Made by a program: the position numbers and the translations under genes. DNA of 64,000 nt from JBPEWY01 sp052032225 (GTDB lineage: Bacteria; Bacteroidota; Bacteroidia; Flavobacteriales; Flavobacteriaceae): positions 62,001 through 126,000 of the forward strand of contig JBPEWY010000083.1 of assembly GCA_052032225.1 (NCBI GenBank). Reading direction: 5' to 3'. Under the pieces are notes generated by a model. It did not search any database. It worked only from the letters and a program-made list of their open reading frames with translations, and was not told the origin of the DNA. Positions within the stretch are counted from its first letter, which is position 1. Every line of letters starts with the position of its first letter. Below, piece after piece: positions 8,531-17,374 of this stretch.

Positions 8531-8559
8531 TTGAATAAAAAATTAAAATCATACATTTG
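8531..8559 (+). promoter_or_regulatory. Promoter of the tRNA-tuf operon
   Basis: TTG at 8531-8533, 18 bases, then TACATTTG (8552-8559), matching TAnnTTTG. It points into the four-tRNA and tuf cluster. The predicted start site near 8566 falls inside the hairpin at 8561-8588. Confidence 0.65.
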
Positions 8560-8560
8560 C

Positions 8561-8588
8561 AGTCCGTTAGAAATAGCGGACTTTTTTA
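8561..8588 (+). terminator. Terminator of xerC-hpf, adjoining the tRNA operon promoter
   Basis: AGTCCG (8561-8566), 10-base loop, CGGACT, then six T. This is a plausible rho-independent terminator for hpf and follows the promoter -7 element with only one base between. A transcript started at that promoter would begin within the 5' arm and so should not form the hairpin. Confidence 0.65.
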
Positions 8589-8621
8589 TGGTCAAAAAAT
8601 GACGTAAAAAAGTGCTCAAAG

Positions 8622-8695
8622 GCCGATGTAGCTCAGCTGGCTAGAGCAGCTGATTTGTAATCAGCAGGTCGTGGGTTCGAGTCCCTCTATCGGCT
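8622..8695 (+). tRNA. tRNA-Thr (anticodon TGT)
   Basis: 74-base cloverleaf. The acceptor GCCGATG pairs with TATCGGC, ending in a G-U pair. The anticodon stem is GCTGA/TCAGC with loop TTTGTAA, and the T arm contains GGTTCGAGTCC. CCA is not encoded. A near-identical copy lies at 45511-45584. Confidence 0.96.
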
Positions 8696-8748
8696 CAAAA
8701 AACAAAGAGGGTAAGTTTAAGGTTAACGTTCATTAAATTGATGTTTTT

Positions 8749-8831
8749 GGGGAGATACTCAAGCGGCCAACGAGGACAGACTGTAAATCTGTTGGATTAT
8801 TCCTTCGCAGGTTCGAATCCTGCTCTCCCCA
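8749..8831 (+). tRNA. tRNA-Tyr (anticodon GTA)
   Basis: 83-base class II tRNA with a long variable arm. Acceptor GGGGAGA pairs with TCTCCCC; anticodon stem ACAGA/TCTGT encloses CTGTAAA. CCA is not encoded. Confidence 0.96.
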
Positions 8832-8866
8832 CTAAGCGTTACAAAATAAGTTGCGCAAAACTTCAG

Positions 8867-8940
<74 letters not shown>

Positions 8941-8945
8941 TACTA

Positions 8946-9017
8946 GCCGGTGTAGCTCAGGGGTAGAGCGCTTCCTTGGTAAGGAAGAGGTCACGAGTTC
9001 AAATCTCGTCATTGGCT
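8946..9017 (+). tRNA. tRNA-Thr (anticodon GGT)
   Basis: 72-base cloverleaf, six bases after tRNA-Gly. Acceptor GCCGGTG pairs with CATTGGC using two G-U pairs; anticodon stem CTTCC/GGAAG encloses TTGGTAA. With the TGT isoacceptor it covers the threonine codons. Confidence 0.95.
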
Positions 9018-9074
9018 CATAGTTAGAATTAATTTGTACACTAATATATAACTAAGATTAAAATTTATTAAATC

Positions 9075-10262
9075 ATGGCAAAGGAAACATTTGATCGTTC
9101 CAAACCGCACTTAAATATTGGTACTATTGGACACGTAGATCACGGTAAGACTACCTTAACTGCAGCTATTACTAAAGTATTAGCTGAAGCAGGTTTATCT
9201 GAAGCTAAATCATTTGATCAAATTGATAACGCTCCTGAAGAAAAAGAAAGAGGTATTACTATTAATACTTCACACGTAGAATACCAAACAGAAAACAGAC
9301 ACTATGCGCACGTAGACTGTCCTGGTCACGCCGACTATGTAAAGAACATGGTTACTGGTGCTGCTCAAATGGACGGTGCTATCTTAGTAGTTGCTGCTAC
9401 TGATGGTCCTATGCCACAAACTCGTGAGCACATACTTTTAGGTCGTCAGGTAGGTGTACCTAGAATCGTGGTATTCATGAACAAAGTGGATATGGTTGAT
9501 GATGAGGAGCTTTTAGAGCTTGTAGAGATGGAAATTAGAGAGTTATTATCATTCTATGACTATGATGGTGATAACGCTCCTGTAATTAAAGGATCTGCTC
9601 TTGGTGCGCTTAACGGTGAGCCTAAGTGGGTAGAAACTGTTATGGAGTTAATGAGAGCTGTAGATAGCTGGATTGAACTTCCAGAAAGAGATATAGATAA
9701 GCCTTTCTTAATGCCTATCGAAGATGTATTTACTATTACAGGTCGTGGTACTGTAGCAACTGGTCGTATCGAAACTGGTGTTGCTAACACTGGTGATCCT
9801 GTAGAAATCATCGGTATGGGTGCAGAGAAGTTAACTTCAACTATCACTGGGGTTGAGATGTTCCGTAAGATTCTTGACAGAGGTGAAGCTGGAGATAACG
9901 TAGGTTTATTATTAAGAGGTATCGAAAAGAGCGATATCAAGAGAGGTATGGTAATCTGTAAGCCAGGTTCAATTACTCCTCACGCTAAGTTTAAAGCAGA
10001 GGTTTATATCTTAAAGAAAGAAGAAGGTGGACGTCACACTCCATTCCACAACAACTACCGTCCTCAGTTCTACGTACGTACAACTGACGTAACAGGTACT
10101 ATTAACTTACCTGACGGAGTTGAAATGGTAATGCCTGGTGATAACTTAACAATTACTGTAGAGTTAATCCAGCCAATTGCACTTAACGTAGGTTTACGTT
10201 TTGCTATCCGTGAAGGTGGTAGAACTGTAGGTGCTGGTCAGGTAACTGAAATTTTAGACTAA
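9075..10262 (+). CDS. tuf: Elongation factor Tu
   Basis: 395 residues, full length. EF-Tu is the GTPase that delivers aminoacyl-tRNA to the ribosomal A site. The P loop GHVDHGKT is at 19-26, DCPGH near 81 and NKVD near 136; domains 2 and 3 follow (GRGTVATGRIETG, GGRHTPFHNNYRPQFY). It sits in the ancient order tRNA-Thr, tRNA-Tyr, tRNA-Gly, tRNA-Thr, tuf, also found around E. coli tufB, and is 57 bases after the last tRNA, so it is probably cotranscribed and released by tRNA processing. The bias toward GGT, CGT and GTA codons is typical of a highly expressed gene. No Shine-Dalgarno precedes it. Confidence 0.98.
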   Translation: MAKETFDRSKPHLNIGTIGHVDHGKTTLTAAITKVLAEAGLSEAKSFDQIDNAPEEKERGITINTSHVEYQTENRHYAHVDCPGHADYVKNMVTGAAQMDGAILVVAATDGPMPQTREHILLGRQVGVPRIVVFMNKVDMVDDEELLELVEMEIRELLSFYDYDGDNAPVIKGSALGALNGEPKWVETVMELMRAVDSWIELPERDIDKPFLMPIEDVFTITGRGTVATGRIETGVANTGDPVEIIGMGAEKLTSTITGVEMFRKILDRGEAGDNVGLLLRGIEKSDIKRGMVICKPGSITPHAKFKAEVYILKKEEGGRHTPFHNNYRPQFYVRTTDVTGTINLPDGVEMVMPGDNLTITVELIQPIALNVGLRFAIREGGRTVGAGQVTEILD

Positions 10263-10279
10263 TAAAACTTACATAACTG

Positions 10280-10317
10280 AGCTGAGGTGTCCCGCAAATG
10301 CGGGATGCCTTTCAGCT
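10280..10317 (+). terminator. Long intercistronic hairpin between tuf and tRNA-Trp
   Basis: AGCTGA (10280-10285) pairs with TCAGCT (10312-10317), and the inner GGTGTCCCGC pairs with GCGGGATGCC around an AAAT loop; only a TT bulge interrupts about 16 pairs. Only TT and AA follow, so it is more likely a partial terminator or an RNA processing/stability element than a full stop. Confidence 0.5.
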
Positions 10318-10323
10318 TAATAT

Positions 10324-10396
10324 ACGGGTGTAGCTCAGCTGGTAGAGCAGTGGTCTCCAAAACCAAAGGTCGTGAGTTCGAATCTTACCACCCGTG
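10324..10396 (+). tRNA. tRNA-Trp (anticodon CCA)
   Basis: 73-base cloverleaf. Acceptor ACGGGTG pairs with CACCCGT, discriminator G. Anticodon loop CTCCAAA lies within TGGT/ACCA, the outermost stem pair being a G-A mismatch. It is placed between tuf and secE. Confidence 0.95.
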
Positions 10397-10409
10397 CAAA
10401 CTAAGAGTT

Positions 10410-10601
10410 ATGAATATTGTTAATTACGTAAAAGAATCGGTAGAAGAGCTAAAATCAAATGTAAAATGGCCATCATGGGCAGAAGCTCAACATTTAATGG
10501 TGGTTGTTGCTGTCTTCTCAATCATATTCTCATTAGCAATTTGGGGAGTAGACACTGTTTTTAGCAGACTTATTACAGTATATTTTGATTTAATTAGTTA
10601 A
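10410..10601 (+). CDS. secE: Preprotein translocase subunit SecE
   Basis: 63 residues. The start at 10410 (MNIVNYVKES) is 14 bases after tRNA-Trp; a longer frame from 10287 would run through the tRNA and is rejected. The protein has the amphipathic SecE segment with KWPSWAEA, followed by one transmembrane helix at about 29-50. SecE clamps the SecY channel in the inner membrane and is essential for export. Placement directly before nusG is conserved in most bacteria. Confidence 0.94.
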   Translation: MNIVNYVKESVEELKSNVKWPSWAEAQHLMVVVAVFSIIFSLAIWGVDTVFSRLITVYFDLIS

Positions 10602-10611
10602 ACAATCTACA

Positions 10612-11163
10612 ATGGCCGAAACATTAGAGAAAAAGTGGTATGTAGTTAGAGCCGTTAGTGGTCAGGAAAACAAGGTTAAAACCTATATAGAAAATGAGGT
10701 TGCCAGACTTGGTTATTCTGACTATGTAGATGAAGTTTTGGTTCCTACCGAAAAAGTTGTACAAATACGTAACGGAAAAAAAATAAACAAAGAACGTGTT
10801 TACTTCCCGGGTTATGTAATGATAAAAGCAAACCTAGGAGGTGAAATAGTTCACGTTATAAAATCTATAACCGGAGTAATTGGTTTTCTGGGCGAAGTTA
10901 AAGGAGGAGATCCTGTTCCGCTTAGAAAATCTGAGGTTAACAGAATGCTAGGTAAGGTTGATGAGTTAGCAGAAAAAACAGATAGTATTGCTATACCTTA
11001 TGTAGTAGGAGAAACAGTAAAGGTTATAGATGGACCGTTTAATGGATTTAACGGTACAGTAGAAAAAATTAATGAAGAAAAACGTAAGCTTGAGGTAATG
11101 GTTAAAATTTTCGGAAGAAAAACACCACTTGAGCTTAGTTATATGCAAGTAGAGAAAATTTAA
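10612..11163 (+). CDS. nusG: Transcription termination/antitermination factor NusG
   Basis: 183 residues. An NGN domain (KKWYVVRAVSGQENKVK at the start; YFPGYVMIKA near 65) binds the RNA polymerase clamp, and a C-terminal KOW domain (VKVIDGPFNGFNGTVEKINE) contacts ribosomal S10 or Rho. It starts 10 bases after secE and is followed by an 87-base gap before the ribosomal protein genes, where an L1-dependent leader could lie. Confidence 0.97.
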   Translation: MAETLEKKWYVVRAVSGQENKVKTYIENEVARLGYSDYVDEVLVPTEKVVQIRNGKKINKERVYFPGYVMIKANLGGEIVHVIKSITGVIGFLGEVKGGDPVPLRKSEVNRMLGKVDELAEKTDSIAIPYVVGETVKVIDGPFNGFNGTVEKINEEKRKLEVMVKIFGRKTPLELSYMQVEKI

Positions 11164-11250
11164 ATTGTTACGCATATAAAAGAAGTGTCTTTAGCTTCCA
11201 ATAATTAAAAGATGCTTCGCAAGTTTTTAAATTTTTATAATTAAAAAACA

Positions 11251-11688
11251 ATGGCAAAAGAAGTAAGTAAAGTAGTTAAACTACAAGTTAGGGGAGGTGC
11301 TGCGAACCCGTCGCCACCGGTTGGACCCGCTTTAGGTGCTGCCGGAGTTAACATCATGGAGTTCTGTAAGCAATTTAATGCTAGAACTCAAGACAAGCAA
11401 GGAAAAGTATTGCCTGTTGTTATCTCTGTGTACACAGACAAGTCTTTCGACTTTGTTGTGAAAACACCTCCAGCGGCAGTACAACTATTGGAAGCGGCAA
11501 AGATTAAAAAGGGTTCTGGTGAGCCAAACCGTGCAAAGGTTGCTAAAGTAACCTGGGATCAAATTAGAGCAATTGCAGAAGACAAAATGCAAGACTTAAA
11601 CGCATTTACTATAGAGTCTGCAATGAGTATGATTGCCGGAACTGCTAGATCTATGGGGATCACAGTTACAGGACAGAAACCTTTTTAA
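11251..11688 (+). CDS. rplK: 50S ribosomal protein uL11
   Basis: 145 residues, normal length. The N-terminal domain has the proline-rich thiostrepton-site motif PSPPVGPALG; the C-terminal rRNA-binding domain is seen in KKGSGEPN and FTIESAMSMIAGTARSMGI. With L10 and L12 it forms the GTPase-associated stalk base that activates EF-Tu and EF-G. First gene of the rplKAJL-rpoBC block. Confidence 0.97.
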   Translation: MAKEVSKVVKLQVRGGAANPSPPVGPALGAAGVNIMEFCKQFNARTQDKQGKVLPVVISVYTDKSFDFVVKTPPAAVQLLEAAKIKKGSGEPNRAKVAKVTWDQIRAIAEDKMQDLNAFTIESAMSMIAGTARSMGITVTGQKPF

Positions 11689-11708
11689 ATCTTTAAAAGA
11701 CATTAAAA

Positions 11709-12398
11709 ATGGCAAGATTAACCAAAAAGCAAAAAGAAGCCAGAGCAAAAATAGATAGAAATAAACTCTACTCTATAGAAGAAGCTTCTGCTTTAATAAA
11801 AGAAATAACCAACGTAAAATTTGACGCTTCTGTAGATTTAGCAGTTAGATTAGGAGTAGATCCAAGAAAAGCTAACCAAATGGTTCGTGGCGTAGTTACC
11901 TTACCTCATGGTACTGGTAAAGACGTAAAAGTATTGGCATTAGTTACTCCAGATAAAGAAGAAGAAGCTAAAGAAGCCGGAGCAGATTACGTAGGGTTAG
12001 ATGAGTACTTAAACAAGATCAAGGGTGGTTGGACCGACGTTGATGTAATTATTACCATGCCAAGTGTAATGGGTAAATTAGGTCCGTTAGGTAGAATTCT
12101 TGGTCCGAGAGGATTAATGCCTAACCCAAAAACTGGAACAGTAACCATGGATGTTGCTAAAGCAGTTAGAGAAGTTAAGGCTGGTAAAATTGACTTTAAG
12201 GTAGATAAAACCGGAATTGTACATGCAGCAATAGGTAAGGCCTCATTCTCTGCAGATAAAATTGCCGGAAATGCCAATGAGTTAATTCAAACATTAATAA
12301 AATTAAAACCAACTGCAGCCAAAGGTACATACATTAAGAGTATTTATATGTCTAGTACTATGAGTCCGAGTGTACCTATAGATCCAAAGGCAGTTTAA
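11709..12398 (+). CDS. rplA: 50S ribosomal protein uL1
   Basis: 229 residues, full length. Recognised by VDLAVRLGVDPRKANQMVRG, GPLGRILGPRGLMPNPKTGT and the C-terminal TYIKSIYMSSTMSPSV. L1 forms the mobile stalk that releases E-site tRNA, and in many bacteria represses translation of rplK-rplA. It lies 20 bases after rplK and 20 bases before rplJ, so these genes form one transcript. Confidence 0.97.
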   Translation: MARLTKKQKEARAKIDRNKLYSIEEASALIKEITNVKFDASVDLAVRLGVDPRKANQMVRGVVTLPHGTGKDVKVLALVTPDKEEEAKEAGADYVGLDEYLNKIKGGWTDVDVIITMPSVMGKLGPLGRILGPRGLMPNPKTGTVTMDVAKAVREVKAGKIDFKVDKTGIVHAAIGKASFSADKIAGNANELIQTLIKLKPTAAKGTYIKSIYMSSTMSPSVPIDPKAV

Positions 12399-12418
12399 AG
12401 TAGTTATAATTTTTAGTC

Positions 12419-12940
12419 ATGACAAGAGAAGAAAAATTAAACGTAATACAAGACTTAACTGCTAAGCTGACTGATAACAGCAACATTTATCTGGCTGACA
12501 TATCAGGTTTGGATGCTGATACCACCTCTAAATTACGTAGAGCGTGCTTTAAAGCAAACATAAAGCTTGCAGTGGTAAAAAATACCTTGCTTGCAAAAGC
12601 AATGGAAGCAGCAGATAAAGATTTTGGCGAGCTTCCAACGGTATTAAAAGGAAACACCTCTTTAATGATAGCCGAGAAAGGTAATGCACCGGCTAAACTA
12701 ATTAAAGATTTCCGTAAAAAGTCTGATAAGCCTATTTTAAAAGGAGCTTTCATAGAAGAAGCTATCTATATAGGAGATGATCAGTTAGAGACGCTTGCAA
12801 ATATCAAATCTAAAGAAGAAGTTATTGGAGATATTATTGGCTTACTACAATCACCAGCCAAGAATGTTATCTCTGCGCTTCAATCAGGAGGAGGTAAACT
12901 TGCAGGTATTGTTAAAACCTTATCAGAAAGAGAAGAATAA
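12419..12940 (+). CDS. rplJ: 50S ribosomal protein uL10
   Basis: 173 residues, close to the typical 165-175. The N-terminal rRNA-binding domain (MTREEKLNVIQDLTAKL, LRRACFKANIKLAVVKNTLL) is followed by the helical C-terminus (residues from about 130) that carries L7/L12 dimers. L10 with L12 often represses its own operon by binding a leader upstream of rplJ; the 20-base gap here leaves little room, so any such site must lie further up or in rplA. Confidence 0.96.
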   Translation: MTREEKLNVIQDLTAKLTDNSNIYLADISGLDADTTSKLRRACFKANIKLAVVKNTLLAKAMEAADKDFGELPTVLKGNTSLMIAEKGNAPAKLIKDFRKKSDKPILKGAFIEEAIYIGDDQLETLANIKSKEEVIGDIIGLLQSPAKNVISALQSGGGKLAGIVKTLSEREE

Positions 12941-12993
12941 AATTTGTACGCACTTAAACTAATTATATTTTAAAATTTTTAAACGATAGAAAA

Positions 12994-13374
12994 ATGGCAG
13001 ATTTAAAAGATTTCGCAGAAAAGTTAGTTAACTTAACTGTAAAAGAAGTAAACGAGTTAGCTGATATTTTAAAAGAAGAATACGGTATTGAGCCTGCAGC
13101 TGCAGCTGTAGCTGTTGCTGGTGCTGCTGGTGCTGCTGGTGGTGGTGAAGCAGCTGAGGAGAAAACTGAATTCGACGTAATTTTAAAATCAGCAGGCGGT
13201 TCTAAATTAGCTGTAGTTAAATTAGTAAAAGAACTTACAGGATTAGGACTTAAAGAAGCTAAAGAAATAGTAGACAGCGCTCCTAAAGCTATCAAAGAAG
13301 GAGTTTCTAAAGAAGAGGCCGAAGGTCTTAAGAAGTCTTTAGAAGAGGCTGGAGCTGAGGTTGAGCTTAAGTAA
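12994..13374 (+). CDS. rplL: 50S ribosomal protein bL12 (L7/L12)
   Basis: 126 residues. An N-terminal dimerisation domain (1-33), a flexible Ala/Gly-rich hinge at about 35-53, and the C-terminal factor-binding domain with KTEFDVILKSAGGSKLAVVK and GLGLKEAKEIVDSAPK. Multiple copies on L10 recruit the translation GTPases. The hairpin after this gene probably lowers read-through into rpoB, matching the greater need for L12 than for polymerase. Confidence 0.97.
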   Translation: MADLKDFAEKLVNLTVKEVNELADILKEEYGIEPAAAAVAVAGAAGAAGGGEAAEEKTEFDVILKSAGGSKLAVVKLVKELTGLGLKEAKEIVDSAPKAIKEGVSKEEAEGLKKSLEEAGAEVELK

Positions 13375-13396
13375 GCTAACCTGGCTGTAAAACCTT

Positions 13397-13440
13397 GGTT
13401 TAGGTCTTAGGATAAGAATCCTCAAGGCCTAAACCCTTTT
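13397..13440 (+). terminator. Attenuator-like hairpin between rplL and rpoB
   Basis: GGTTTAGG (13397-13404) pairs with CCTAAACC (13428-13435), with an inner helix AGGA/TCCT closing a TAAGAA loop. Only a short T run (CTTTTGCG) follows, as expected for a partial terminator. The same position carries an attenuator in E. coli. Confidence 0.7.
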
Positions 13441-13498
13441 GCGTATATAAACGTATATGCGCCTTTTAAACATTCTTTAATAAAAACTTTGTCCATTG

Positions 13499-16400
13499 AT
13501 GTTCGCAAATCAGACTGAAAGACTAAATTTTGCTTCTGCTAAGAGTACTCCGGAATACCCGGATTTCTTAGATATTCAGATCAAATCGTTTCAAGATTTC
13601 TTTCAGCTTGAAACTAAATCTGATGAGAGAAGGAAAGAGGGGTTATACAACACCTTCATGGAAAACTTTCCAATTACAGACACTCGTAACCAGTTTGTAT
13701 TAGAATTTTTAGATTATTTTATAGATCCGCCTCGTTATACAATTCAAGAATGTATAGAGAGAGGACTAACTTACAGTGTTCCGTTAAAAGCGAGGTTAAA
13801 GTTGTATTGTACAGACCCAGAGCATGAAGATTTTGAGACCATCGTTCAAGATGTGTACTTGGGTACAATACCATACATGACACCTTCTGGAACTTTTGTT
13901 ATTAACGGTGCAGAGCGCGTAGTAGTATCGCAATTACACCGTTCTCCGGGAGTGTTCTTTGGTCAGTCTTTCCATGCCAATGGAACCAAGCTTTATTCTG
14001 CCAGAGTAATTCCTTTTAAAGGATCTTGGATAGAATTTGCTACCGATATCAATAACGTAATGTATGCGTATATTGATAGAAAGAAAAAATTACCTGTAAC
14101 AACCCTTTTCCGTGCTATTGGTTTTGAGCGCGACAAAGATATTTTAGAAATTTTCGACCTTTCAGAAGAGGTTAAAGTGTCTAAGGCAGGGCTTAAAAAA
14201 GTATTAGGAAGAAAACTAGCAGCCCGTGTTCTTAACACTTGGCATGAAGATTTTGTTGATGAAGATACAGGAGAAGTAGTATCTATAGAGCGTAACGAGA
14301 TTGTTCTAGACCGTGATACTATTTTAGAGAAAGAACACATAGATCAAATTTTAGATGCTGGCGTTAAAACCATTCTGTTGCACAAAGAAAACAACCAACA
14401 GTCTGATTACGCTATTATTTACAATACATTACAAAAAGACCCAACAAACTCAGAGAAAGAAGCGGTAGAACATATTTACCGTCAGTTGCGTAATGCAGAA
14501 CCACCAGATGAGGAAACCGCAAGAGGAATTATAGACAAATTATTCTTCTCTGACCAACGTTATAATCTTGGTGAAGTTGGGCGTTACAGAATGAACAAGA
14601 AGTTAGGCTTGGATATCGATATGGATAAACAAGTACTAACTAAAGAAGATATAATTACAATTGTAAAATACTTAATAGAGTTAATTAACTCTAAAGCAGA
14701 AATAGACGATATAGATCACCTGTCTAACCGTCGTGTACGTACTGTAGGTGAGCAATTATCACAGCAATTTGGTGTTGGTTTAGCGCGTATGGCTCGTACC
14801 ATTAGAGAACGAATGAACGTTCGTGATAACGAGGTGTTTACGCCAATAGACCTTATTAATGCCAAAACGTTATCGTCTGTAATTAACTCGTTCTTTGGTA
14901 CTAACCAGTTATCTCAGTTTATGGATCAAACAAACCCATTAGCTGAGATCACCCATAAAAGACGTTTATCTGCCTTAGGTCCTGGAGGTCTTTCAAGAGA
15001 AAGAGCCGGTTTTGAGGTACGTGACGTTCACTATACTCACTACGGTCGTTTATGTCCGATAGAAACCCCAGAAGGACCAAACATTGGTCTAATTTCATCA
15101 TTAGCAGTATTTGCTAAGGTGAACAACATGGGATTCATAGAAACTCCGTATAGAAAAGTAGAAAACGGTAAAGTAGACCTAAAAGATATGGTTTACTTAA
15201 GTGCCGAAGAAGAAGAAGATAAACTCATAGCGCAAGCAAACATTCCGTTAAAAGAAGACGGTTCTATTGATACAGATAAGGTAATTGCCAGAGATGAAGG
15301 AGACTTCCCGGTTGTAGAACCAGATAAGGTACACTACACAGATGTAGCTCCAAACCAAATAGCATCTATCTCTGCATCATTAATTCCATTCTTAGAGCAC
15401 GATGATGCAAACCGTGCATTAATGGGATCAAACATGATGCGTCAGGCAGTTCCGTTATTACGTCCGGAATCTCCAATTGTAGGTACTGGCCTTGAGCGCC
15501 AAGTAGCATCAGACTCAAGAGTACTTATAAATGCAGAAGGAGACGGAGTTGTTGAGTATGTAGATTCAGATATCATCACAATTAAGTACGACAGAACCGA
15601 TGAAGAGCGTTTAGTAAGTTTTGATGATGATTCTAAAACCTACGAACTCGTAAAATTCCGTAAAACTAACCAAGGAACTTGTATTAACTTAAAGCCAATT
15701 GTTAAAAAAGGCGATAGAGTTAAAAAAGGCCAGGTACTTTGTGAAGGTTACGCAACAGAGAAAGGTGAACTTGCTCTGGGTAGAAACCTTAAAGTAGCCT
15801 TCATGCCTTGGAAAGGGTACAACTTTGAGGACGCAATTGTAATATCAGAGAAAGTTGTTAGAGAAGACATCTTTACATCAATTCATATAGATGAGTATTC
15901 TTTAGAAGTTAGAGATACAAAATTAGGAGCAGAAGAGCTTACTAACGATATTCCTAACGTATCTGAAGAAGCAACCAAAGACCTCGATGAAAATGGTATG
16001 ATTAGAATCGGGGCAGAGGTAAAGCCTGGAGATATTTTAATTGGTAAGATTACTCCAAAAGGAGAGTCAGACCCAACTCCTGAAGAAAAGTTATTACGTG
16101 CTATATTCGGAGATAAAGCAGGCGATGTAAAAGATGCTTCATTAAAAGCGCCACCATCATTAAATGGTGTTGTAATAGATAAGAAATTATTCTCTAGATC
16201 TATTAAAGATAAGCGTAAGCGCTCTCAAGACAAAGAAGACATCAACAAGTTAGAGCTTGAGTACGAAAGCAAATTCCAAGCATTAAAAGATAAGCTTGTT
16301 GAAAAACTCTTTGCCTTAGTTGGTGGTAAAACATCACAAGGTGTAATGAACGATTTAGGAGAAGAAGTATTACCAAAAGGTAAAAAGTACACCTTAAAAA

Positions 16401-17308
16401 TGTTAAATGCAGTAGAAGACTTTGCACACTTAGTGAGCGGAAGTTGGACTACTGATGATACAACCAATAAACTAGTTGCAGATTTATTACACAATTATAA
16501 AATAAAGCTTAACGATTTACAAGGTGCACTTAGAAGAGACAAGTTTACCATTTCTGTAGGAGACGAGCTTCCTGCCGGAATTATGAAACTTGCAAAAGTG
16601 TATATAGCTAAAAAACGTAAGCTTAAAGTAGGAGATAAGATGGCTGGGCGTCACGGTAACAAAGGTATTGTTGCCAAAATAGTACGCGAAGAAGATATGC
16701 CATTCTTAGAAGATGGTACACCGGTAGATATTGTACTAAACCCACTTGGGGTACCTTCACGTATGAACATTGGTCAGATTTACGAAACCGTACTTGGTTG
16801 GGCAGGATTAAAACTTGGTAAAAAGTTTGCAACTCCAATTTTCGACGGTGCTTCGTTAGAAGAAATAAATAAACTGACTGATGAGGCTGGTATTCCAAGA
16901 TTCGGTCATACGTATCTATACGATGGTGGAACCGGTGAACGCTTTGATCAACCAGCTACAGTAGGAGTTATCTACATGCTGAAACTTGGTCACATGGTAG
17001 ATGATAAGATGCACGCACGTTCTATTGGACCATACTCATTAATTACGCAACAACCGCTTGGAGGTAAAGCTCAATTTGGTGGTCAGCGTTTCGGAGAAAT
17101 GGAGGTATGGGCGTTAGAGGCTTACGGTGCATCGAGCACACTACGTGAGATTTTAACCGTAAAATCTGATGATGTAATTGGAAGAGCCAAAACCTACGAG
17201 GCAATCGTTAAAGGAGAGGCTATGCCAGAACCTGGATTACCAGAATCGTTCAACGTATTAATGCACGAACTTAAAGGTCTAGGTTTAGACATCAGATTAG
17301 AAGAATAA
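13499..17308 (+). CDS. rpoB: DNA-directed RNA polymerase subunit beta
   Basis: 1269 residues using the ATG at 13499 (MFANQTERLNFAS); the TTG one codon earlier is not needed. The protein forms one pincer of RNA polymerase and part of the active site. The rifampicin region is wild-type in appearance (NQLSQFMDQTNPLAEITHKR, then RRLSALGPGGL), so sensitivity is expected. Conserved segments include GRHGNKGIV and the C-terminal GGQRFGEMEVWALEAYGA. Length is normal for Bacteroidota, shorter than E. coli (1342). There is no Shine-Dalgarno; the base just before the start is T-rich. Confidence 0.98.
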   Translation: MFANQTERLNFASAKSTPEYPDFLDIQIKSFQDFFQLETKSDERRKEGLYNTFMENFPITDTRNQFVLEFLDYFIDPPRYTIQECIERGLTYSVPLKARLKLYCTDPEHEDFETIVQDVYLGTIPYMTPSGTFVINGAERVVVSQLHRSPGVFFGQSFHANGTKLYSARVIPFKGSWIEFATDINNVMYAYIDRKKKLPVTTLFRAIGFERDKDILEIFDLSEEVKVSKAGLKKVLGRKLAARVLNTWHEDFVDEDTGEVVSIERNEIVLDRDTILEKEHIDQILDAGVKTILLHKENNQQSDYAIIYNTLQKDPTNSEKEAVEHIYRQLRNAEPPDEETARGIIDKLFFSDQRYNLGEVGRYRMNKKLGLDIDMDKQVLTKEDIITIVKYLIELINSKAEIDDIDHLSNRRVRTVGEQLSQQFGVGLARMARTIRERMNVRDNEVFTPIDLINAKTLSSVINSFFGTNQLSQFMDQTNPLAEITHKRRLSALGPGGLSRERAGFEVRDVHYTHYGRLCPIETPEGPNIGLISSLAVFAKVNNMGFIETPYRKVENGKVDLKDMVYLSAEEEEDKLIAQANIPLKEDGSIDTDKVIARDEGDFPVVEPDKVHYTDVAPNQIASISASLIPFLEHDDANRALMGSNMMRQAVPLLRPESPIVGTGLERQVASDSRVLINAEGDGVVEYVDSDIITIKYDRTDEERLVSFDDDSKTYELVKFRKTNQGTCINLKPIVKKGDRVKKGQVLCEGYATEKGELALGRNLKVAFMPWKGYNFEDAIVISEKVVREDIFTSIHIDEYSLEVRDTKLGAEELTNDIPNVSEEATKDLDENGMIRIGAEVKPGDILIGKITPKGESDPTPEEKLLRAIFGDKAGDVKDASLKAPPSLNGVVIDKKLFSRSIKDKRKRSQDKEDINKLELEYESKFQALKDKLVEKLFALVGGKTSQGVMNDLGEEVLPKGKKYTLKMLNAVEDFAHLVSGSWTTDDTTNKLVADLLHNYKIKLNDLQGALRRDKFTISVGDELPAGIMKLAKVYIAKKRKLKVGDKMAGRHGNKGIVAKIVREEDMPFLEDGTPVDIVLNPLGVPSRMNIGQIYETVLGWAGLKLGKKFATPIFDGASLEEINKLTDEAGIPRFGHTYLYDGGTGERFDQPATVGVIYMLKLGHMVDDKMHARSIGPYSLITQQPLGGKAQFGGQRFGEMEVWALEAYGASSTLREILTVKSDDVIGRAKTYEAIVKGEAMPEPGLPESFNVLMHELKGLGLDIRLEE

Positions 17309-17312
17309 ACAA

Positions 17313-17334
17313 GTAGCAGGCTTAGGCCTGCTAC
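17313..17334 (+). terminator. Intercistronic hairpin between rpoB and rpoC
   Basis: Perfect 8-bp stem GTAGCAGG/CCTGCTAC with loop CTTAGG, then TGTAACAATTTTT. The T run is 7 bases away, so full termination is unlikely; partial attenuation or an RNase site is more probable. The rpoBC gap is 66 bases. Confidence 0.5.
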
Positions 17335-17374
17335 TGTAACAATTTTTACTTAATTCATTATCACCATACTAATT

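Noticed and set aside
10287..10409. N-terminal extension of SecE
   Set aside because: The extra 41 codons read through tRNA-Trp. The ATG at 10410 gives a normal 63-residue SecE.
13496..13498. TTG start for rpoB
   Set aside because: An ATG follows immediately at 13499 and adds nothing lost.
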